A stretch of 64,000 bases of DNA from an uncultured Tateyamaria sp. GTDB lineage: Bacteria; Pseudomonadota; Alphaproteobacteria; Rhodobacterales; Rhodobacteraceae. Below the pieces are notes generated by a model. That model did not search any database. It was not told where the DNA came from and was given only the letters and a program-made list of their open reading frames with translations. Location: assembly GCF_947496075.1 (NCBI RefSeq), contig NZ_CANMBJ010000002.1:558001-622000 (forward strand), written 5' to 3'. A program made the position numbers and the translations under genes. Shown here one piece after another: positions 52,845 through 62,740 of this stretch. How positions within the stretch are numbered: the first letter of the stretch is position 1; the number at the start of each line of letters is the position of its first letter.

Positions 52845-53498
52845 TTAAAGGATCTTCTGACCCGTCTTGGCCCAATCCTTCATAAAGGCATCAAGGCCCT
52901 TGTCCGTCAGAACGTGGTTCGCCAGCTTCTTGATGACATCCGGGGGCGAGGTGATGACATCGGCACCGATCTTGGCGCAATCCTGAATATGGTTTACGGA
53001 CCGGATCGATGCGGCAAGGATTTCCGTCTCGAACCCGTAATTGTCATAGATGGTGCGGATGTCCTCAATCAGCTCAAGACCGTCGATATGGATGTCATCC
53101 AGCCGTCCGATGAAGGGTGAAATGAAGCTTGCCCCGGCCTTAGCCGCCAGCAGCGCCTGGTTGGCCGAGAAGCAGAGCGTGACATTGACCATCTTGCCTT
53201 CGCCCGACAGTACTTTGCAGGCCTTCAGCCCGTCCCATGTCAGCGGCAGCTTGACGGTGATGTTTTCAGCGATCTCGGCCAATTTGCGCCCCTCAGCGAT
53301 CATCGCGTCGGCTTCCAGCGCGACCACTTCCGCGCTGACAGGGCCATCGACCAGGTCACAGATTTCCTTGGTCACTTCCAGAATGTCGCGCCCTGATTTC
53401 AGGATCAGCGAAGGGTTCGTGGTGACACCGTCGACCATTCCAAGGTCGTTGAGTTCTGCGATGGCATCAATCTCGGCAGTATCTACGAAGAATTTCAT
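52845..53498 (-). CDS. fsa: Transaldolase/fructose-6-phosphate aldolase-like protein
   Basis: 217 residues, the short TalC/Fsa subfamily. N-terminal [16 protein letters not shown] and [15 protein letters not shown], Schiff-base lysine in [16 protein letters not shown], then [29 protein letters not shown] (split in the protein). In the pentose phosphate pathway it transfers dihydroxyacetone units, or may act as an aldolase. The two activities cannot be told apart by eye. It is divergent from priA. Confidence 0.92.
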   Translation of the reverse strand: MKFFVDTAEIDAIAELNDLGMVDGVTTNPSLILKSGRDILEVTKEICDLVDGPVSAEVVALEADAMIAEGRKLAEIAENITVKLPLTWDGLKACKVLSGEGKMVNVTLCFSANQALLAAKAGASFISPFIGRLDDIHIDGLELIEDIRTIYDNYGFETEILAASIRSVNHIQDCAKIGADVITSPPDVIKKLANHVLTDKGLDAFMKDWAKTGQKIL

Positions 53499-53587
53499 GT
53501 GCGGTCCCCTTGATGGCTTGGCGTTTGCTTGTGATGGCTTTACCTCATGGCGGGTGAAGACTGAACCCCTCATATGTTGGCGCTAAC

Positions 53588-55780
53588 ATGACGCCCTCGT
53601 TTTATGACGAAGGCGCGTTGCTGGCCGTGATGACCACGCAGCCGCTGGACCGGGCGCTTGACTACAAGGCGCCCGAAGGTGGCTGTCACCTGGGCGCCTT
53701 CGTCGAAGTGCCACTTGGCCCGCGCAAAGTGCTGGGCGTGGTGTGGGGACCCGGCAAGGGCGACTATGACTACAACAAGGTGCGGTCAGTCCTGCGGGTG
53801 CTGGACGCCGCCCCCATGCGGGACGAGATGCGCGCTTTTCTGGAAAAGGCCGCAGCTTACACGCTCACACCCATGCCCGCCATGCTGCGGCTCGCCACCC
53901 GCGCACCGGGGCTGGGCGATCCGCCGTCGATGCGCAAGGTCTACCGCCGCGGTCCATCCGAACCCGATCGGATGACGGATGCTCGCCGCCGCGTGCTAGA
54001 ATTCCTTAGCGAATACGGTGATTTGTCATTCACACTTAAAGAGCTCGCAGAGCTGTCGGGCGTCACATCCTCCGTCATCAAGGGGCTGGTGAAGCAAGGC
54101 GCTGTCGCCGAGGAAGACAGCCCCCGTGATCTGCCATTCCCGCCCATGGACCCCGCCCGACCGGGCAAAGAGTTGACGGAGGATCAAGCAAGGGCAGCAG
54201 GGCATATCGCCAAGGCCGTGCAATCCGGTGCTTACGGAACAACGCTCCTGCGAGGTGTCACCGGATCGGGCAAGACCGAGGTTTACCTCGAAGCTGTCGC
54301 CGCCTGCCTGAGCGCAGGACGGCAAGCGCTTGTCCTCCTGCCGGAAATCGCCCTGACTGCCGAATTCCTCAAACGGGTCGAGGAACGGTTCGGTGCGCGC
54401 CCCGCCGAATGGCACTCGGGTGCGACCATGACCGAAAGGCGGCGTATCTGGCGCATGGTGGGCCAGGGCAATGCGCAACTGGTGATCGGCGCGCGTTCAG
54501 CCCTGTTCCTGCCCTATCAGAACCTCGGCTTGATCGTCGTGGATGAGGAACACGACACCTCTTACAAGCAGGAAGACGGGGTACTCTACAACGCGCGCGA
54601 CATGGCCGTGCTGCGGGCCTCGCTGCTCGGGGCGCAGGTGGTGCTGGCCTCGGCCACGCCGTCGCTCGAAAGCTGGGCGAACGCTGAAAGTGGCAAGTAC
54701 ACGCGGCTGGACCTCGAAGCGCGCTTTGGGCCCGCGGTCATGCCGACGATGCAAACCATCGATATGCGGGCTGAAAAACTACCCTCGAACCGATGGGTCT
54801 CCGAAGAACTGAAACGCGCGGTCGAGGCGCGGCTGGCGGCAGGCGAACAGGCCATGCTGTTTCTGAACCGGCGCGGCTACGCCCCGATCACGCTGTGCCG
54901 TGCCTGCGGACATCAGGTGGGCTGTGATCAATGCGATGCGCGCATGGTCGAACACCGGTTTCTCAAGCGTCTGATGTGCCACCAATGTGGCGAGACGAAA
55001 CCGATGCCAACTGTCTGCCCCTCCTGCGAGGCCGAGGATCGGATGGCCCCCGTCGGCCCGGGTGTCGAAAGACTGGGTGAGGAAGCGGTCGAATTGTTTC
55101 CAGACGCCCGCGTGGCGGTGCTCAGCTCGGACATGTACGGCTCGGCCCGCGCGCTCAAGGCCGAGATCGAAGGGATCGCCGAAGGCGCTGCTGATGTTGT
55201 TATCGGCACGCAACTGGTGGCAAAGGGGCACAACTTTCCGAACCTGACACTGGTGGGTGTGATCGATGCAGACCTTGGCCTGCAAGGGTCAGACCTACGT
55301 GCCGCGGAACGGACATTCCAACTGATGCGGCAAGTGGCTGGCCGGGCGGGCCGTGCAGAAAAGCCGGGCACGGCACTGTTGCAGACCTATCAACCGGAAC
55401 ACCCGGTGATAAGCGCCATTCTGGCGGGGGACGAGGAAGGGTTCTGGCGGGCTGAGGCCGCGCAACGCGAGGCGGCAGGCGTGCCGCCTTATGGCCGGAT
55501 GGCGGGGATCATCCTCAGCGGTCCGGACGTCGCACAAGTGTTCGACGCCGCAAACGCATTGGCACGGAACACAAGCCCGTTGACCCGAGTGGGCGCGCAG
55601 GTCTTTGGCCCTGCGCCTGCGCCCATTGCCCGCGTTCGTGGACGGCACCGGGTGCGGCTGCTGGTCAAAGCGGGCAAGGGTGTCGCGCTGCAAGGGGCGA
55701 TTGCGCAATGGGTGGGGCAGCTGCGGCTCAGGGGTGACTTGCGGCTGGCTGTCGATATCGATCCGCAAAGCTTTTACTGA
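53588..55780 (+). CDS. priA: Primosomal replication restart helicase PriA
   Basis: 730 residues. 3'-5' helicase that restarts collapsed forks. N-terminal 3'-DNA-binding domain ([28 protein letters not shown]), helicase motifs [15 protein letters not shown] and [12 protein letters not shown], and zinc-binding cysteines in [17 protein letters not shown] and [20 protein letters not shown]. The [20 protein letters not shown] motif is complete. It starts 90 bases from the divergent fsa. Confidence 0.95.
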   Translation: MTPSFYDEGALLAVMTTQPLDRALDYKAPEGGCHLGAFVEVPLGPRKVLGVVWGPGKGDYDYNKVRSVLRVLDAAPMRDEMRAFLEKAAAYTLTPMPAMLRLATRAPGLGDPPSMRKVYRRGPSEPDRMTDARRRVLEFLSEYGDLSFTLKELAELSGVTSSVIKGLVKQGAVAEEDSPRDLPFPPMDPARPGKELTEDQARAAGHIAKAVQSGAYGTTLLRGVTGSGKTEVYLEAVAACLSAGRQALVLLPEIALTAEFLKRVEERFGARPAEWHSGATMTERRRIWRMVGQGNAQLVIGARSALFLPYQNLGLIVVDEEHDTSYKQEDGVLYNARDMAVLRASLLGAQVVLASATPSLESWANAESGKYTRLDLEARFGPAVMPTMQTIDMRAEKLPSNRWVSEELKRAVEARLAAGEQAMLFLNRRGYAPITLCRACGHQVGCDQCDARMVEHRFLKRLMCHQCGETKPMPTVCPSCEAEDRMAPVGPGVERLGEEAVELFPDARVAVLSSDMYGSARALKAEIEGIAEGAADVVIGTQLVAKGHNFPNLTLVGVIDADLGLQGSDLRAAERTFQLMRQVAGRAGRAEKPGTALLQTYQPEHPVISAILAGDEEGFWRAEAAQREAAGVPPYGRMAGIILSGPDVAQVFDAANALARNTSPLTRVGAQVFGPAPAPIARVRGRHRVRLLVKAGKGVALQGAIAQWVGQLRLRGDLRLAVDIDPQSFY

Positions 55781-55787
55781 CGGACAC

Positions 55788-55806
55788 GGCGCACGGCACG
55801 TGCGCC
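55788..55806. repeat. GGCGCAC-GTGCGCC hairpin repeat, copy 1
   Basis: 7-bp stem, loop GGCAC, followed by TTAC, just after priA. A related element, GGCGGAC-GTCCGCC with loop GACAC and the same CTTAC tail, follows ruvA. The shared architecture indicates a small dispersed palindrome (REP-like). Confidence 0.6.
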
Positions 55807-55883
55807 TTACCTCTTGGCGGATGTTCGCGTTTCGTGCTACTGACAGGCAAAAGCCAAAACAAATCGGGCGAGGGCAGCACATC

Positions 55884-56387
55884 ATGCGAATCTTGGGGAT
55901 CGACCCTGGCTTGCGCCACATGGGTTGGGGGATCATCGATTGCGACGGTCCGCGCTTGCGCCACGTTGCCAACGGCATCTGCCATTCGACGGGCGATGAC
56001 CTGTCCTTGCGCCTGCTCAGTCTGTTTGACCAACTCAGCGCCGTGATCGCCGACCATGCCCCGCAGGCGGCAGCCGTCGAACAGACCTTTGTGAACAAGG
56101 ATGGCGCAGGCACCTTGAAGCTGGGGCAGGCGCGGGGCATCGCCATGCTGGCCCCGGCGCGTGCAGGGTTGTCGGTGGGCGAATACGCCCCGAACGCGGT
56201 CAAGAAAACGGTTGTGGGCGTGGGCCATGCCGATAAGCGGCAGGTGGCACATATGGTTCGGGTGCAACTGCCCGGCGTCGACATTGCGGGCCCGGATGCA
56301 GCCGACGCGCTGGCCATTGCCATCTGTCACGCTCATCACGGTGCGGGGCAGGGGCTAGCCGCTGCCGTTGCGAGGGCGCGTGCATGA
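55884..56387 (+). CDS. ruvC: Crossover junction endodeoxyribonuclease RuvC
   Basis: 167 residues. Cleaves Holliday junctions. Catalytic acids in [16 protein letters not shown] (Asp7), VEQTF (Glu), and [11 protein letters not shown] near the C-terminus. The start at MRILGIDPG is fixed by the family. The longer upstream frame overlaps priA and is not real. It overlaps ruvA by ATGA. Confidence 0.95.
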   Translation: MRILGIDPGLRHMGWGIIDCDGPRLRHVANGICHSTGDDLSLRLLSLFDQLSAVIADHAPQAAAVEQTFVNKDGAGTLKLGQARGIAMLAPARAGLSVGEYAPNAVKKTVVGVGHADKRQVAHMVRVQLPGVDIAGPDAADALAIAICHAHHGAGQGLAAAVARARA

Positions 56388-57043
56388 TCGGAAAACTCTC
56401 GGGTCGGATTGACTACAAAGCCAGTGATCACATCCTGATCGACGTGCGCGGCGTGGGCTACATAGTCTATTGCTCGGACCGGACGCTGGCGGCGCTGCCA
56501 CCGGTAGGTCAGGCCTGTGCGCTGTTCACAGACCTCGTGGTGCGCGAGGACTTGATGCAGCTTTTTGGCTTCCCGACGCTTGCGGAAAAGGAATGGCACC
56601 GCCTGCTCATGTCCGTGCAGGGTGTGGGGGCCAAGGCGTCGCTCGCCATCCTCGGCACGCTTGGGACGGACGGTACCAGCCGTGCCATCGCCTTGGGCGA
56701 CTGGAACGCGGTGAAAGCGGCCAAGGGGATCGGCCCCAAGATTGCGCAACGGATTGTATTGGATCTCAAGGACAAGGCTCCGTCGGTCATGGCTATGGGC
56801 GGCACGGTGGCCGAAGCAACCGGCGATGCCGTTGCCGAAGCTGCCGCCGAGGTGATTGAACCCATGCCAGCTTCTGCTCCGCCCTCCTCTGCACAGGCGG
56901 ATGCGCTTTCGGCTCTGGGCAATCTTGGCTACGGCCCGTCCGATGCGGCCGCCGCCGTGGCCCAAGCTGCCGGAGAGGACCCGGGCGCGGACACGCCCGC
57001 CCTGATCCGTGCGGCGTTGAAACTTCTGGCACCGAAAGGGTAG
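56384..57043 (+). CDS. ruvA: Holliday junction DNA helicase subunit RuvA
   Basis: 219 residues. Tetrameric junction-binding subunit that targets RuvB. Starts [21 protein letters not shown]. Helix-hairpin-helix pairs [15 protein letters not shown] and [14 protein letters not shown], and a C-terminal RuvB-binding domain ([19 protein letters not shown]). The linker (residues about 145-175) is alanine-rich. Confidence 0.95.
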   Translation: MIGKLSGRIDYKASDHILIDVRGVGYIVYCSDRTLAALPPVGQACALFTDLVVREDLMQLFGFPTLAEKEWHRLLMSVQGVGAKASLAILGTLGTDGTSRAIALGDWNAVKAAKGIGPKIAQRIVLDLKDKAPSVMAMGGTVAEATGDAVAEAAAEVIEPMPASAPPSSAQADALSALGNLGYGPSDAAAAVAQAAGEDPGADTPALIRAALKLLAPKG

Positions 57044-57048
57044 GGGTG

Positions 57049-57067
57049 GGCGGACGACACGTCCGCC
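57049..57067. repeat. GGCGGAC-GTCCGCC hairpin repeat, copy 2
   Basis: 7-bp stem, loop GACAC, followed by TTAC, between ruvA and ruvB. It is the counterpart of the element after priA. It lies within what should be a single operon, so it may modulate ruvB expression. Confidence 0.6.
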
Positions 57068-57079
57068 TTACGAAGGAAG

Positions 57080-58117
57080 ATGATGACCGACGCCTCTGAT
57101 CCCACCCTGCGCGGAGCGCCTTTGCCTGACGATGATGCGGGTGGTTTCGACCGTGCACTGCGTCCACAGCTTCTTGAGGATTTCGTGGGGCAGGCCGAGG
57201 CCCGCGCCAACCTGCGTGTCTTTATCCAGTCCGCCAAGCAGCGGGGCGAGGCGATGGATCACACACTGTTTCACGGCCCGCCCGGTCTGGGCAAGACGAC
57301 GTTGGCGCAGATCATGGCGCGCGAGTTGGGCGTCAACTTTCGGATGACCTCCGGCCCGGTGCTGGCCAGAGCCGGTGATCTGGCTGCCATCCTGACCAAT
57401 CTCGAAGCGCGTGATGTGTTGTTCATCGACGAGATTCATCGTCTGAACCCGGCGGTCGAAGAGGTCCTCTATCCCGCGATGGAGGATTTCGAGCTAGACC
57501 TCGTGATCGGTGAAGGCCCGGCCGCCCGGACGGTTCGGATTGAGTTGCAGCCCTTTACCTTGGTGGGGGCCACCACCCGCATGGGTCTGCTGACGACGCC
57601 CTTGCGGGACAGGTTCGGCATTCCGACTCGGTTGCAGTTCTACACCGAAGACGAATTGTTCACGATTGTTGAACGCAACGCCCGCACCCTCGGTGCCCCT
57701 GCCGATGAAGGCGGCGCCCGCGAGATCGCCCGTCGTGCGCGCGGCACGCCGCGGATTGCTGGACGCTTGCTGCGCCGGGTCGTGGATTTTGCCGTGGTAG
57801 ACGGGGATGGTCGGGTGACGCGGGAGTTGGCGGATGCCGCGCTGACGCGTCTTGGGGTAGATCATCTTGGTTTGGATGGTGCGGATCGTCGGTACTTGCA
57901 ACTCATGGCGGACCACTATGGCGGTGGCCCTGTAGGCGTCGAAACCCTGAGTGCTGCGCTGAGTGAGAGCCGCGATGCTTTGGAAGAGGTCATCGAACCC
58001 TATCTTCTCCAGCAGGGTCTGATCCAACGGACCCCGCGGGGACGGATGCTGGCGCAGCGGGCGTGGCGGCATCTGGGGCTTGAGGCGCCGAAATCATCGG
58101 GCGACCTGTTCGACTAG
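57080..58117 (+). CDS. ruvB: Holliday junction branch-migration ATPase RuvB
   Basis: 345 residues. AAA+ motor of branch migration. Walker [16 protein letters not shown], Walker [13 protein letters not shown], sensor 1 in [11 protein letters not shown], arginine finger/sensor 2 in the [14 protein letters not shown] block, and the winged-helix C-terminus ([12 protein letters not shown]). Two consecutive ATG codons at 57080 and 57083 are possible. Confidence 0.96.
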   Translation: MMTDASDPTLRGAPLPDDDAGGFDRALRPQLLEDFVGQAEARANLRVFIQSAKQRGEAMDHTLFHGPPGLGKTTLAQIMARELGVNFRMTSGPVLARAGDLAAILTNLEARDVLFIDEIHRLNPAVEEVLYPAMEDFELDLVIGEGPAARTVRIELQPFTLVGATTRMGLLTTPLRDRFGIPTRLQFYTEDELFTIVERNARTLGAPADEGGAREIARRARGTPRIAGRLLRRVVDFAVVDGDGRVTRELADAALTRLGVDHLGLDGADRRYLQLMADHYGGGPVGVETLSAALSESRDALEEVIEPYLLQQGLIQRTPRGRMLAQRAWRHLGLEAPKSSGDLFD

Positions 58118-58120
58118 GAT

Positions 58121-58750
58121 ATGCATATGAAAGCAGATGATATTGAAGCGCTGTTCAGGCGGGAAAGCGGTGATTATGCCTTTGCCCGCTGGGGTCGTCC
58201 GATTGCACCTGTGGTGTTTGGGGTGCAGGACGAAACCCTTGGCACGATCAAGGGCGCGGTTGAGGCGGTGTGCCAGCTGGCCGGGCACGAGACGGCTGAG
58301 ACGGATCCCGAACTGGGGTCGAACTTCATGTGGTTCTTCTTTTCCGACTGGGCCGAGTTGCCCGAGGTTCCGGGGTTGGACAGGCTTGTACCCGATCTTG
58401 AGCCGTTGGTGGCGCGGCTGCAACGGGCCGACGCGAACCAATATCGAATCTTCCGGTTTGATGAGGCGGGGGCGATCAAGGCCTGCTTTGTGTTCCTGCG
58501 GATGGACCAGAATCTGAGCAAGGTCCCCGCGGAGACGCTGGCCCTGAGCCAGGTGGTGCAGTCGATGCTGCTGTGGTCCGATTTGGCCTTCCGGGACCGA
58601 TCGCCGCTGGCTGTGGCGGGGGAGGCGACGGTGTTGCGGCCCGACATCGCGACGTTGATCCGGGCGGCCTATGACCCGGTGATGCCAGTTGCGGCCAATG
58701 ACGCATCCCATGCGTTGCGGTTGAGTGCGCGCGTTACAACAGCAAGTTGA
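58121..58750 (+). CDS. Conserved hypothetical protein downstream of ruvB
   Basis: 209 residues, soluble, no signal peptide. Contains PELGSNFMWFFFSDWAEL, IFRFDEAGAIKACFVFLRMD and SQVVQSMLLWSDLAFRDRSPL. No domain is recognised. The ATG is 3 bases after the ruvB stop with AGGA in between, so it is likely cotranscribed. ATG at 58127 (MKADDIEALF) is an alternative. Confidence 0.72.
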   Translation: MHMKADDIEALFRRESGDYAFARWGRPIAPVVFGVQDETLGTIKGAVEAVCQLAGHETAETDPELGSNFMWFFFSDWAELPEVPGLDRLVPDLEPLVARLQRADANQYRIFRFDEAGAIKACFVFLRMDQNLSKVPAETLALSQVVQSMLLWSDLAFRDRSPLAVAGEATVLRPDIATLIRAAYDPVMPVAANDASHALRLSARVTTAS

Positions 58751-58751
58751 T

Positions 58752-58769
58752 CTGTCCCCGCGGGGACAG
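58752..58769. terminator. Perfect 18-base palindrome after the ruvB-linked gene
   Basis: CTGTCCCCGCGGGGACAG, 1 base after the stop of the hypothetical gene. As RNA it folds into a strong stem. There is no T-run, so it could end transcripts through rho or be a protein site. Confidence 0.4.
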
Positions 58770-58906
58770 CCTGTTCGGTCAATCCACGGGATTTCAATCG
58801 GTCCGTGATCCACGCGCCCTTTCAAGGGCTTGTGGTAACGCACTGTCGCACAAGCAGAAATTAACCACGCGCGGCCCATGCTGGTGCCGAGGACGGGCGG
58901 CGCGGT

Positions 58907-60052
58907 TTAGCCGCCCAATGACCGCAGCAACTCAACCGATGGATCGCCTGTGGCCGGCAAACCGCGGCTGGTCTGGTAGGCGGTGATTGCCGCACGGGAC
59001 TTTGGCCCCAAAACCCCATCTGCACCGTCCGTGTCAAACCCTTGTGCCGTCAAGCGGCGTTGCAGATCGACGCGGTCATCCTTGGTCAGCCCGTAACGGT
59101 CGGGCGGGAAACTGCCACGCAAGGGACCGCCGCCAGCGATGCGGTCAGCCAAATGGCCCACGCCAATCGCATAGCTGTCGGAGTTGTTGTAAGTCTTGAT
59201 GACCCGGAAATTGCGCGTGACGGCAAAGCGTGGTCCACCGGGTTGGGGCTGGATCACGGTGCCCGCAGCGTCGCCGGTCACTTCGCGTCCCCAGCTTTGG
59301 CCCGATTGCCAACCGTTGCGCGACAAATACGCAGCGGTGGAAGCAAGGCTGTCGCTTGGATCATCCGACCAGATATCGCGCCGCCCGTCGCCAGTGAAAT
59401 CCACCGCAAAGGCCTGGTAAGACGTGGGGATGAATTGTGTGTGCCCCATGGCTCCGGCCCAGGAGCCGGTCATGTTGGCCGGGCTCACATCCCCCGATTG
59501 CAGGATGCGCAGCGCCTCGATCAATTGCTTTTCAAAGAAGGCCCCACGGCGCCCATCAAACGCGAGGGTGGACGTGGCCGAGATCACCGGCACATCGCCG
59601 CGCCGTTCGCCATAGAAGCTCTCCAACCCCCAGATCGCGGTCACGATGTTGGCGGGTACGCCATAGCGCGCCTCGACCGCGTTCAGAGTGCTGCGGTGGC
59701 GGGCATAGGCGGCACGGCCCTTGGACACGCGTTCGTCCGAGGCGGCGATGGACAGGTAGTCTTCGAGCGTGCGGGTAAATTCGGTCTGGTTGCGGTCGCG
59801 CCGCACAACGCCCGGGAGATAGCCGGTGCCACGGAACGCTGCGTTGAGCGTGGACTGCGAAATGCCTGCGCTCGCGGCCCTGCCGCGGAAGCTGGCGACC
59901 CATGCGTCGTAGGCGGCGTTGGGGGTGGGGCGCAGGTCTGCTGGTAGGCCCGTGCTGCTGCTGCCGATGCGTGTCGCCGTGGTGGTTGTGGCGCAGGCGG
60001 AGAGGGTCACGGCGCCAAGACCGAGAAGGGCAGTTCTGCGGGTGAGATGCAT
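58907..60052 (-). CDS. MltB-type lytic murein transglycosylase lipoprotein
   Basis: 381 residues. N-terminal signal with a lipobox (VTLSACATTT), GH103 catalytic domain with the catalytic Glu in AIWGLESFYGERRGD, the AGAMGHTQFIPTSYQAFAVD stretch and DIWSDDPSDSLASTAAYL. A C-terminal peptidoglycan-binding domain ends it (LQRRLTAQGFDTDGADGVLG). It cleaves glycan strands to 1,6-anhydromuropeptides in the periplasm. Confidence 0.92.
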   Translation of the reverse strand: MHLTRRTALLGLGAVTLSACATTTTATRIGSSSTGLPADLRPTPNAAYDAWVASFRGRAASAGISQSTLNAAFRGTGYLPGVVRRDRNQTEFTRTLEDYLSIAASDERVSKGRAAYARHRSTLNAVEARYGVPANIVTAIWGLESFYGERRGDVPVISATSTLAFDGRRGAFFEKQLIEALRILQSGDVSPANMTGSWAGAMGHTQFIPTSYQAFAVDFTGDGRRDIWSDDPSDSLASTAAYLSRNGWQSGQSWGREVTGDAAGTVIQPQPGGPRFAVTRNFRVIKTYNNSDSYAIGVGHLADRIAGGGPLRGSFPPDRYGLTKDDRVDLQRRLTAQGFDTDGADGVLGPKSRAAITAYQTSRGLPATGDPSVELLRSLGG

Positions 60053-60288
60053 GGGTTGCCTGTTTTTTTATTGACTGCTGAGCAGAGGGTAGCCTGTGGA
60101 GGAGGTTGTGCAAAGACCGCGTGGGTCTATCGGCGGTTTCGTGGCGTTTGTTGGGGGAGGTGCTTGCGTTCCTGAACCACATTTCAGGTTGAGTGCAGAA
60201 CGCCAGTTTTGCGCCGCTTAGGTGCTGGGCCGCATAGCATCCCAAAGTGTTGAATGCTGTGCTTGGGTCGAATGGCCGCTTTTGCGTT

Positions 60289-60540
60289 CTAGCCGCTTGT
60301 CATGCCCGCGATCATTGCACCAAGTGCAACGAGGTGGACGAGCATGAGCGCTTTGTCATTCCACAGTGCTCCGACAGCAAACCAGCCGATGACACCAACG
60401 AGGAACAGATACAGATTCCAAGGCGTCCAACCGAACCCGGTGGCAGTGTAGCCCATGATCTGAACAGCGGATGCCCCCCATTTGACTGCAAAAACAAGCC
60501 GATCCCGGGACAAACCAATGACAACGGCTTCAGACGGCAC
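60289..60540 (-). CDS. DUF6552-type small membrane protein
   Basis: 83 residues with two hydrophobic spans around WNLYLFLVGVIGWFAVGALW and ALMLVHLVALGAMIAGM. The central GYTATGFGWTPWNLYLFL with WNDKALMLVH resembles the DUF6552 family in Rhodobacteraceae. The function is unknown. It starts inside the 3' end of the SDR gene with an 11-base overlap, so coupling is likely. Confidence 0.7.
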   Translation of the reverse strand: MPSEAVVIGLSRDRLVFAVKWGASAVQIMGYTATGFGWTPWNLYLFLVGVIGWFAVGALWNDKALMLVHLVALGAMIAGMTSG

Positions 60541-61234
60541 GGGTCAGCCCGCCGTCGATGCGCAGGTTTTGCCCTGTCATGTAGGTCCCGTTCTCAGAGG
60601 CAAGCCACGAGATCAAAGAGGAAACTTCAGCCGCATGCCCGTATCGTCCCATGGGAATACGCGCCTTGCGATCTTCGGTTTCCGGCAAGCTGTCGATGAA
60701 GCCCGGAAGGACATTGTTCATGCGGATATTGTCTGGAGCGTACTTGTCGGAATAGAGCTTCGTAAATGCTGCCAGTCCGGCCCGGAACACTCCTGATGTG
60801 GGAAAAAGCGGATCGGGTTCGAACGCCGCAAATGTCGAGATGTTGATAATCGCACCGCCGCCTTGTGCCTGCATCACCGGCGTGACGAGCCTGGTCGGTC
60901 GGATCGCATTCATCAGATAGACTTCCATCCCGTGATGCCAATCTTCGTCGCTGATTTCCAAGACCGGGCCTTTCGGACCGTGACCAGCAGAGTTGACCAA
61001 CACATCAATGCGCCCCCAACGGTCCATGGCACCCTCGACCAACTGGGTGAGCGCATCACTATCGAGATTGGAGCCTGTGACACCAAAGCCGCCAAGTTCG
61101 ATACCAAGCGCTTCCCCCTTGCCGGAAGAAGAAAGGATGCCGACCATGAAGCCGTCTGCCGCGAGTTTGCGTGCGGCATCCGCGCCCATGCCGCTCCCGC
61201 CTGCCGTGACCAGCGCTACTTTTACTACAGACAT
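60530..61234 (-). CDS. SDR-family protein with altered YxxxK site
   Basis: 234 residues. NAD(P)-binding motif LVTAGGSGMGADAARKL and INISTFAAF carry the SDR fold and serine. At the usual YxxxK positions the aligned sequence is SGVFR (Ser and Arg), so canonical reductase chemistry is questionable. C-terminal NGTYMTGQNLRIDGG is typical of SDRs. It is divergent from a LysR gene. The substrate is unknown. Confidence 0.82.
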   Translation of the reverse strand: MSVVKVALVTAGGSGMGADAARKLAADGFMVGILSSSGKGEALGIELGGFGVTGSNLDSDALTQLVEGAMDRWGRIDVLVNSAGHGPKGPVLEISDEDWHHGMEVYLMNAIRPTRLVTPVMQAQGGGAIINISTFAAFEPDPLFPTSGVFRAGLAAFTKLYSDKYAPDNIRMNNVLPGFIDSLPETEDRKARIPMGRYGHAAEVSSLISWLASENGTYMTGQNLRIDGGLTRAV

Positions 61235-61301
61235 CTCGTGCTCCTCTGTTTCGCCTTGCGATATCTACTTCGGCGGAAAAGGGAGATCGAATTAGATTTG
61301 A

Positions 61302-61322
61302 TATTTCGTAGCAGTAGAAATA
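61302..61322. promoter_or_regulatory. Candidate LysR-type box
   Basis: TATTTC-N9-GAAATA dyad in the 98-base divergent region, 11 bases upstream of the lysR ATG. It has the T-N11-A organisation expected of LysR-type sites and could govern both the SDR and the regulator. Confidence 0.55.
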
Positions 61323-61332
61323 CTATTGCCAC

Positions 61333-62250
61333 ATGTCCGAACTTCCCCCGCTGAATGGTTTGCGCGCCTTTGATGCTGCCGGACGCCGGCTCAGCTTTCG
61401 TGCAGCTGCTGACGAGCTTGGCGTTACGCAAGGCGCTGTGGCGCAGCACGTCCGTCACCTCGAAGCGCATCTTGGTGTCACCTTGTTTGACAGGGTGCCA
61501 AAGGGTTTGGCTTTCACGACAATCGGTCGTGTCTATCACGCCCGCATTGCAGCCGTCTTTGCAGAGCTCCGCGCGACAACGGCTGACCTGAAGCCGGAGC
61601 CGGATAAAGTTCTGATCAGTGTCACGCCGACCTTTGCAGCCAAGTGGTTGATCCCAAATTTGCCGCGCTTCACCGAAGCCCATCCAAATATCGACCTGCG
61701 GATCATGGCGACCGAGAAAGTCTCCAGTTTCCACAGTGATGGGATAGACTTGGCCATTCGCCAAGGATCGCCACCATTTGGTGCTGCGCTGCAGGTTACC
61801 AGGCTGTTCAAACAGGAACTGGTTGCAGTTGCCGCGCCTCAGCTTGCGGGCGACGGACAGGAGCCGCTTGATCCCGATATCCTCTCAGGACAACCGAAGA
61901 TACATGATACCCATGATCTTTGGCCGAGGTATCTTGCCAGTATGGGTCTTCACGACGCGGCGTCCCGAGGTCTTCGACTAAGCCAAACGTCGCTTGCGGT
62001 TGATGCTGCCATCGCTGGGCAAGGCGTGGCCTTGGTGAGCCGTTTTCTGGTGGCGCATGACCTTGAGGCGGGTCGTTTGTTAGAAGTTGGAGAGGCGTGG
62101 ACCGCCGGAGGAAACGACTTTTACCTCCTCATGCAGCGCACGGCCAAACACAACGGGGCTGTGTTGGACGTCGTGAAGTGGTTTACATCGCATTCGGACG
62201 AGGGGAAGTGGCAGCCATTGGGCCCTGAGAGCGAACATTCAAATGATTGA
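61333..62250 (+). CDS. LysR-family regulator (GcvA-like)
   Basis: 305 residues. N-terminal HTH LSFRAAADELGVTQGAVAQHVRHLE and LVTLFDR-type recognition region, then the LysR effector domain (ISVTPTFAAKWLIPNLPRF). Divergent from the SDR gene, which it probably controls. The inducer is unknown. Confidence 0.92.
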   Translation: MSELPPLNGLRAFDAAGRRLSFRAAADELGVTQGAVAQHVRHLEAHLGVTLFDRVPKGLAFTTIGRVYHARIAAVFAELRATTADLKPEPDKVLISVTPTFAAKWLIPNLPRFTEAHPNIDLRIMATEKVSSFHSDGIDLAIRQGSPPFGAALQVTRLFKQELVAVAAPQLAGDGQEPLDPDILSGQPKIHDTHDLWPRYLASMGLHDAASRGLRLSQTSLAVDAAIAGQGVALVSRFLVAHDLEAGRLLEVGEAWTAGGNDFYLLMQRTAKHNGAVLDVVKWFTSHSDEGKWQPLGPESEHSND

Positions 62251-62410
62251 TGCAAAATACATTTTTGTCTCTCAGGGAATTATCCCAAGTCGTCGATTAT
62301 CGGGCAATCTGGTCGGTGATCACCTTGGCATGACGCGACCAGATACGTGAGCTTGTCGTGCAATGGCTGTAATTCCCGTTGCTTCTCTTTGATCTCTTCA
62401 AGTTGCTTGG

Positions 62411-62668
62411 ATGCTGCGGAAATGTTCATTCGGGGCGATGCTTGACATTCCAGTTACTGGAAGGATTGGGTTCCCACAACATGGGATCAAGACTAGGCCG
62501 CAGATAGTCCTCGATGGGGAACGCATTGGTGGTTTCGATGATCTGAGTGCGGATGTGGGCAAGCCGCCCAAAGCGAAAGATGCCACAATTCATAAACCTG
62601 TGGCGCTTTTCTCTGTCGCTGCATTGATGAAGGTCGGCATGGCACTCTGGATGCTCTCAAAACTGTGA
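62411..62668 (+). pseudogene. Glutaredoxin-like remnant with a membrane helix
   Basis: 85-codon open frame. The centre (HGIKTRPQIVLDGERIGGFDDL) matches the second half of glutaredoxin-like domains found fused to MauE/DoxX-type membrane segments, and one hydrophobic span follows (PVALFSVAALMKVGMALWML). The first half with the CPxC active site and most of the membrane domain are absent. It is either a decayed gene or a small residual protein. Confidence 0.45.
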
Positions 62669-62740
62669 TCTGATACCGTTTGACCCTCCACTGACTGGAA
62701 GGTGTAGCCATGGGAAGACGAGCAAGAAGCAAGAAAAATA

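Noticed and set aside
58747-58986. Plus-strand open frame after the ruvB-linked gene
   Set aside because: Overlaps the palindrome and the 3' end of the antisense lytic transglycosylase; no ribosome site or family likeness.
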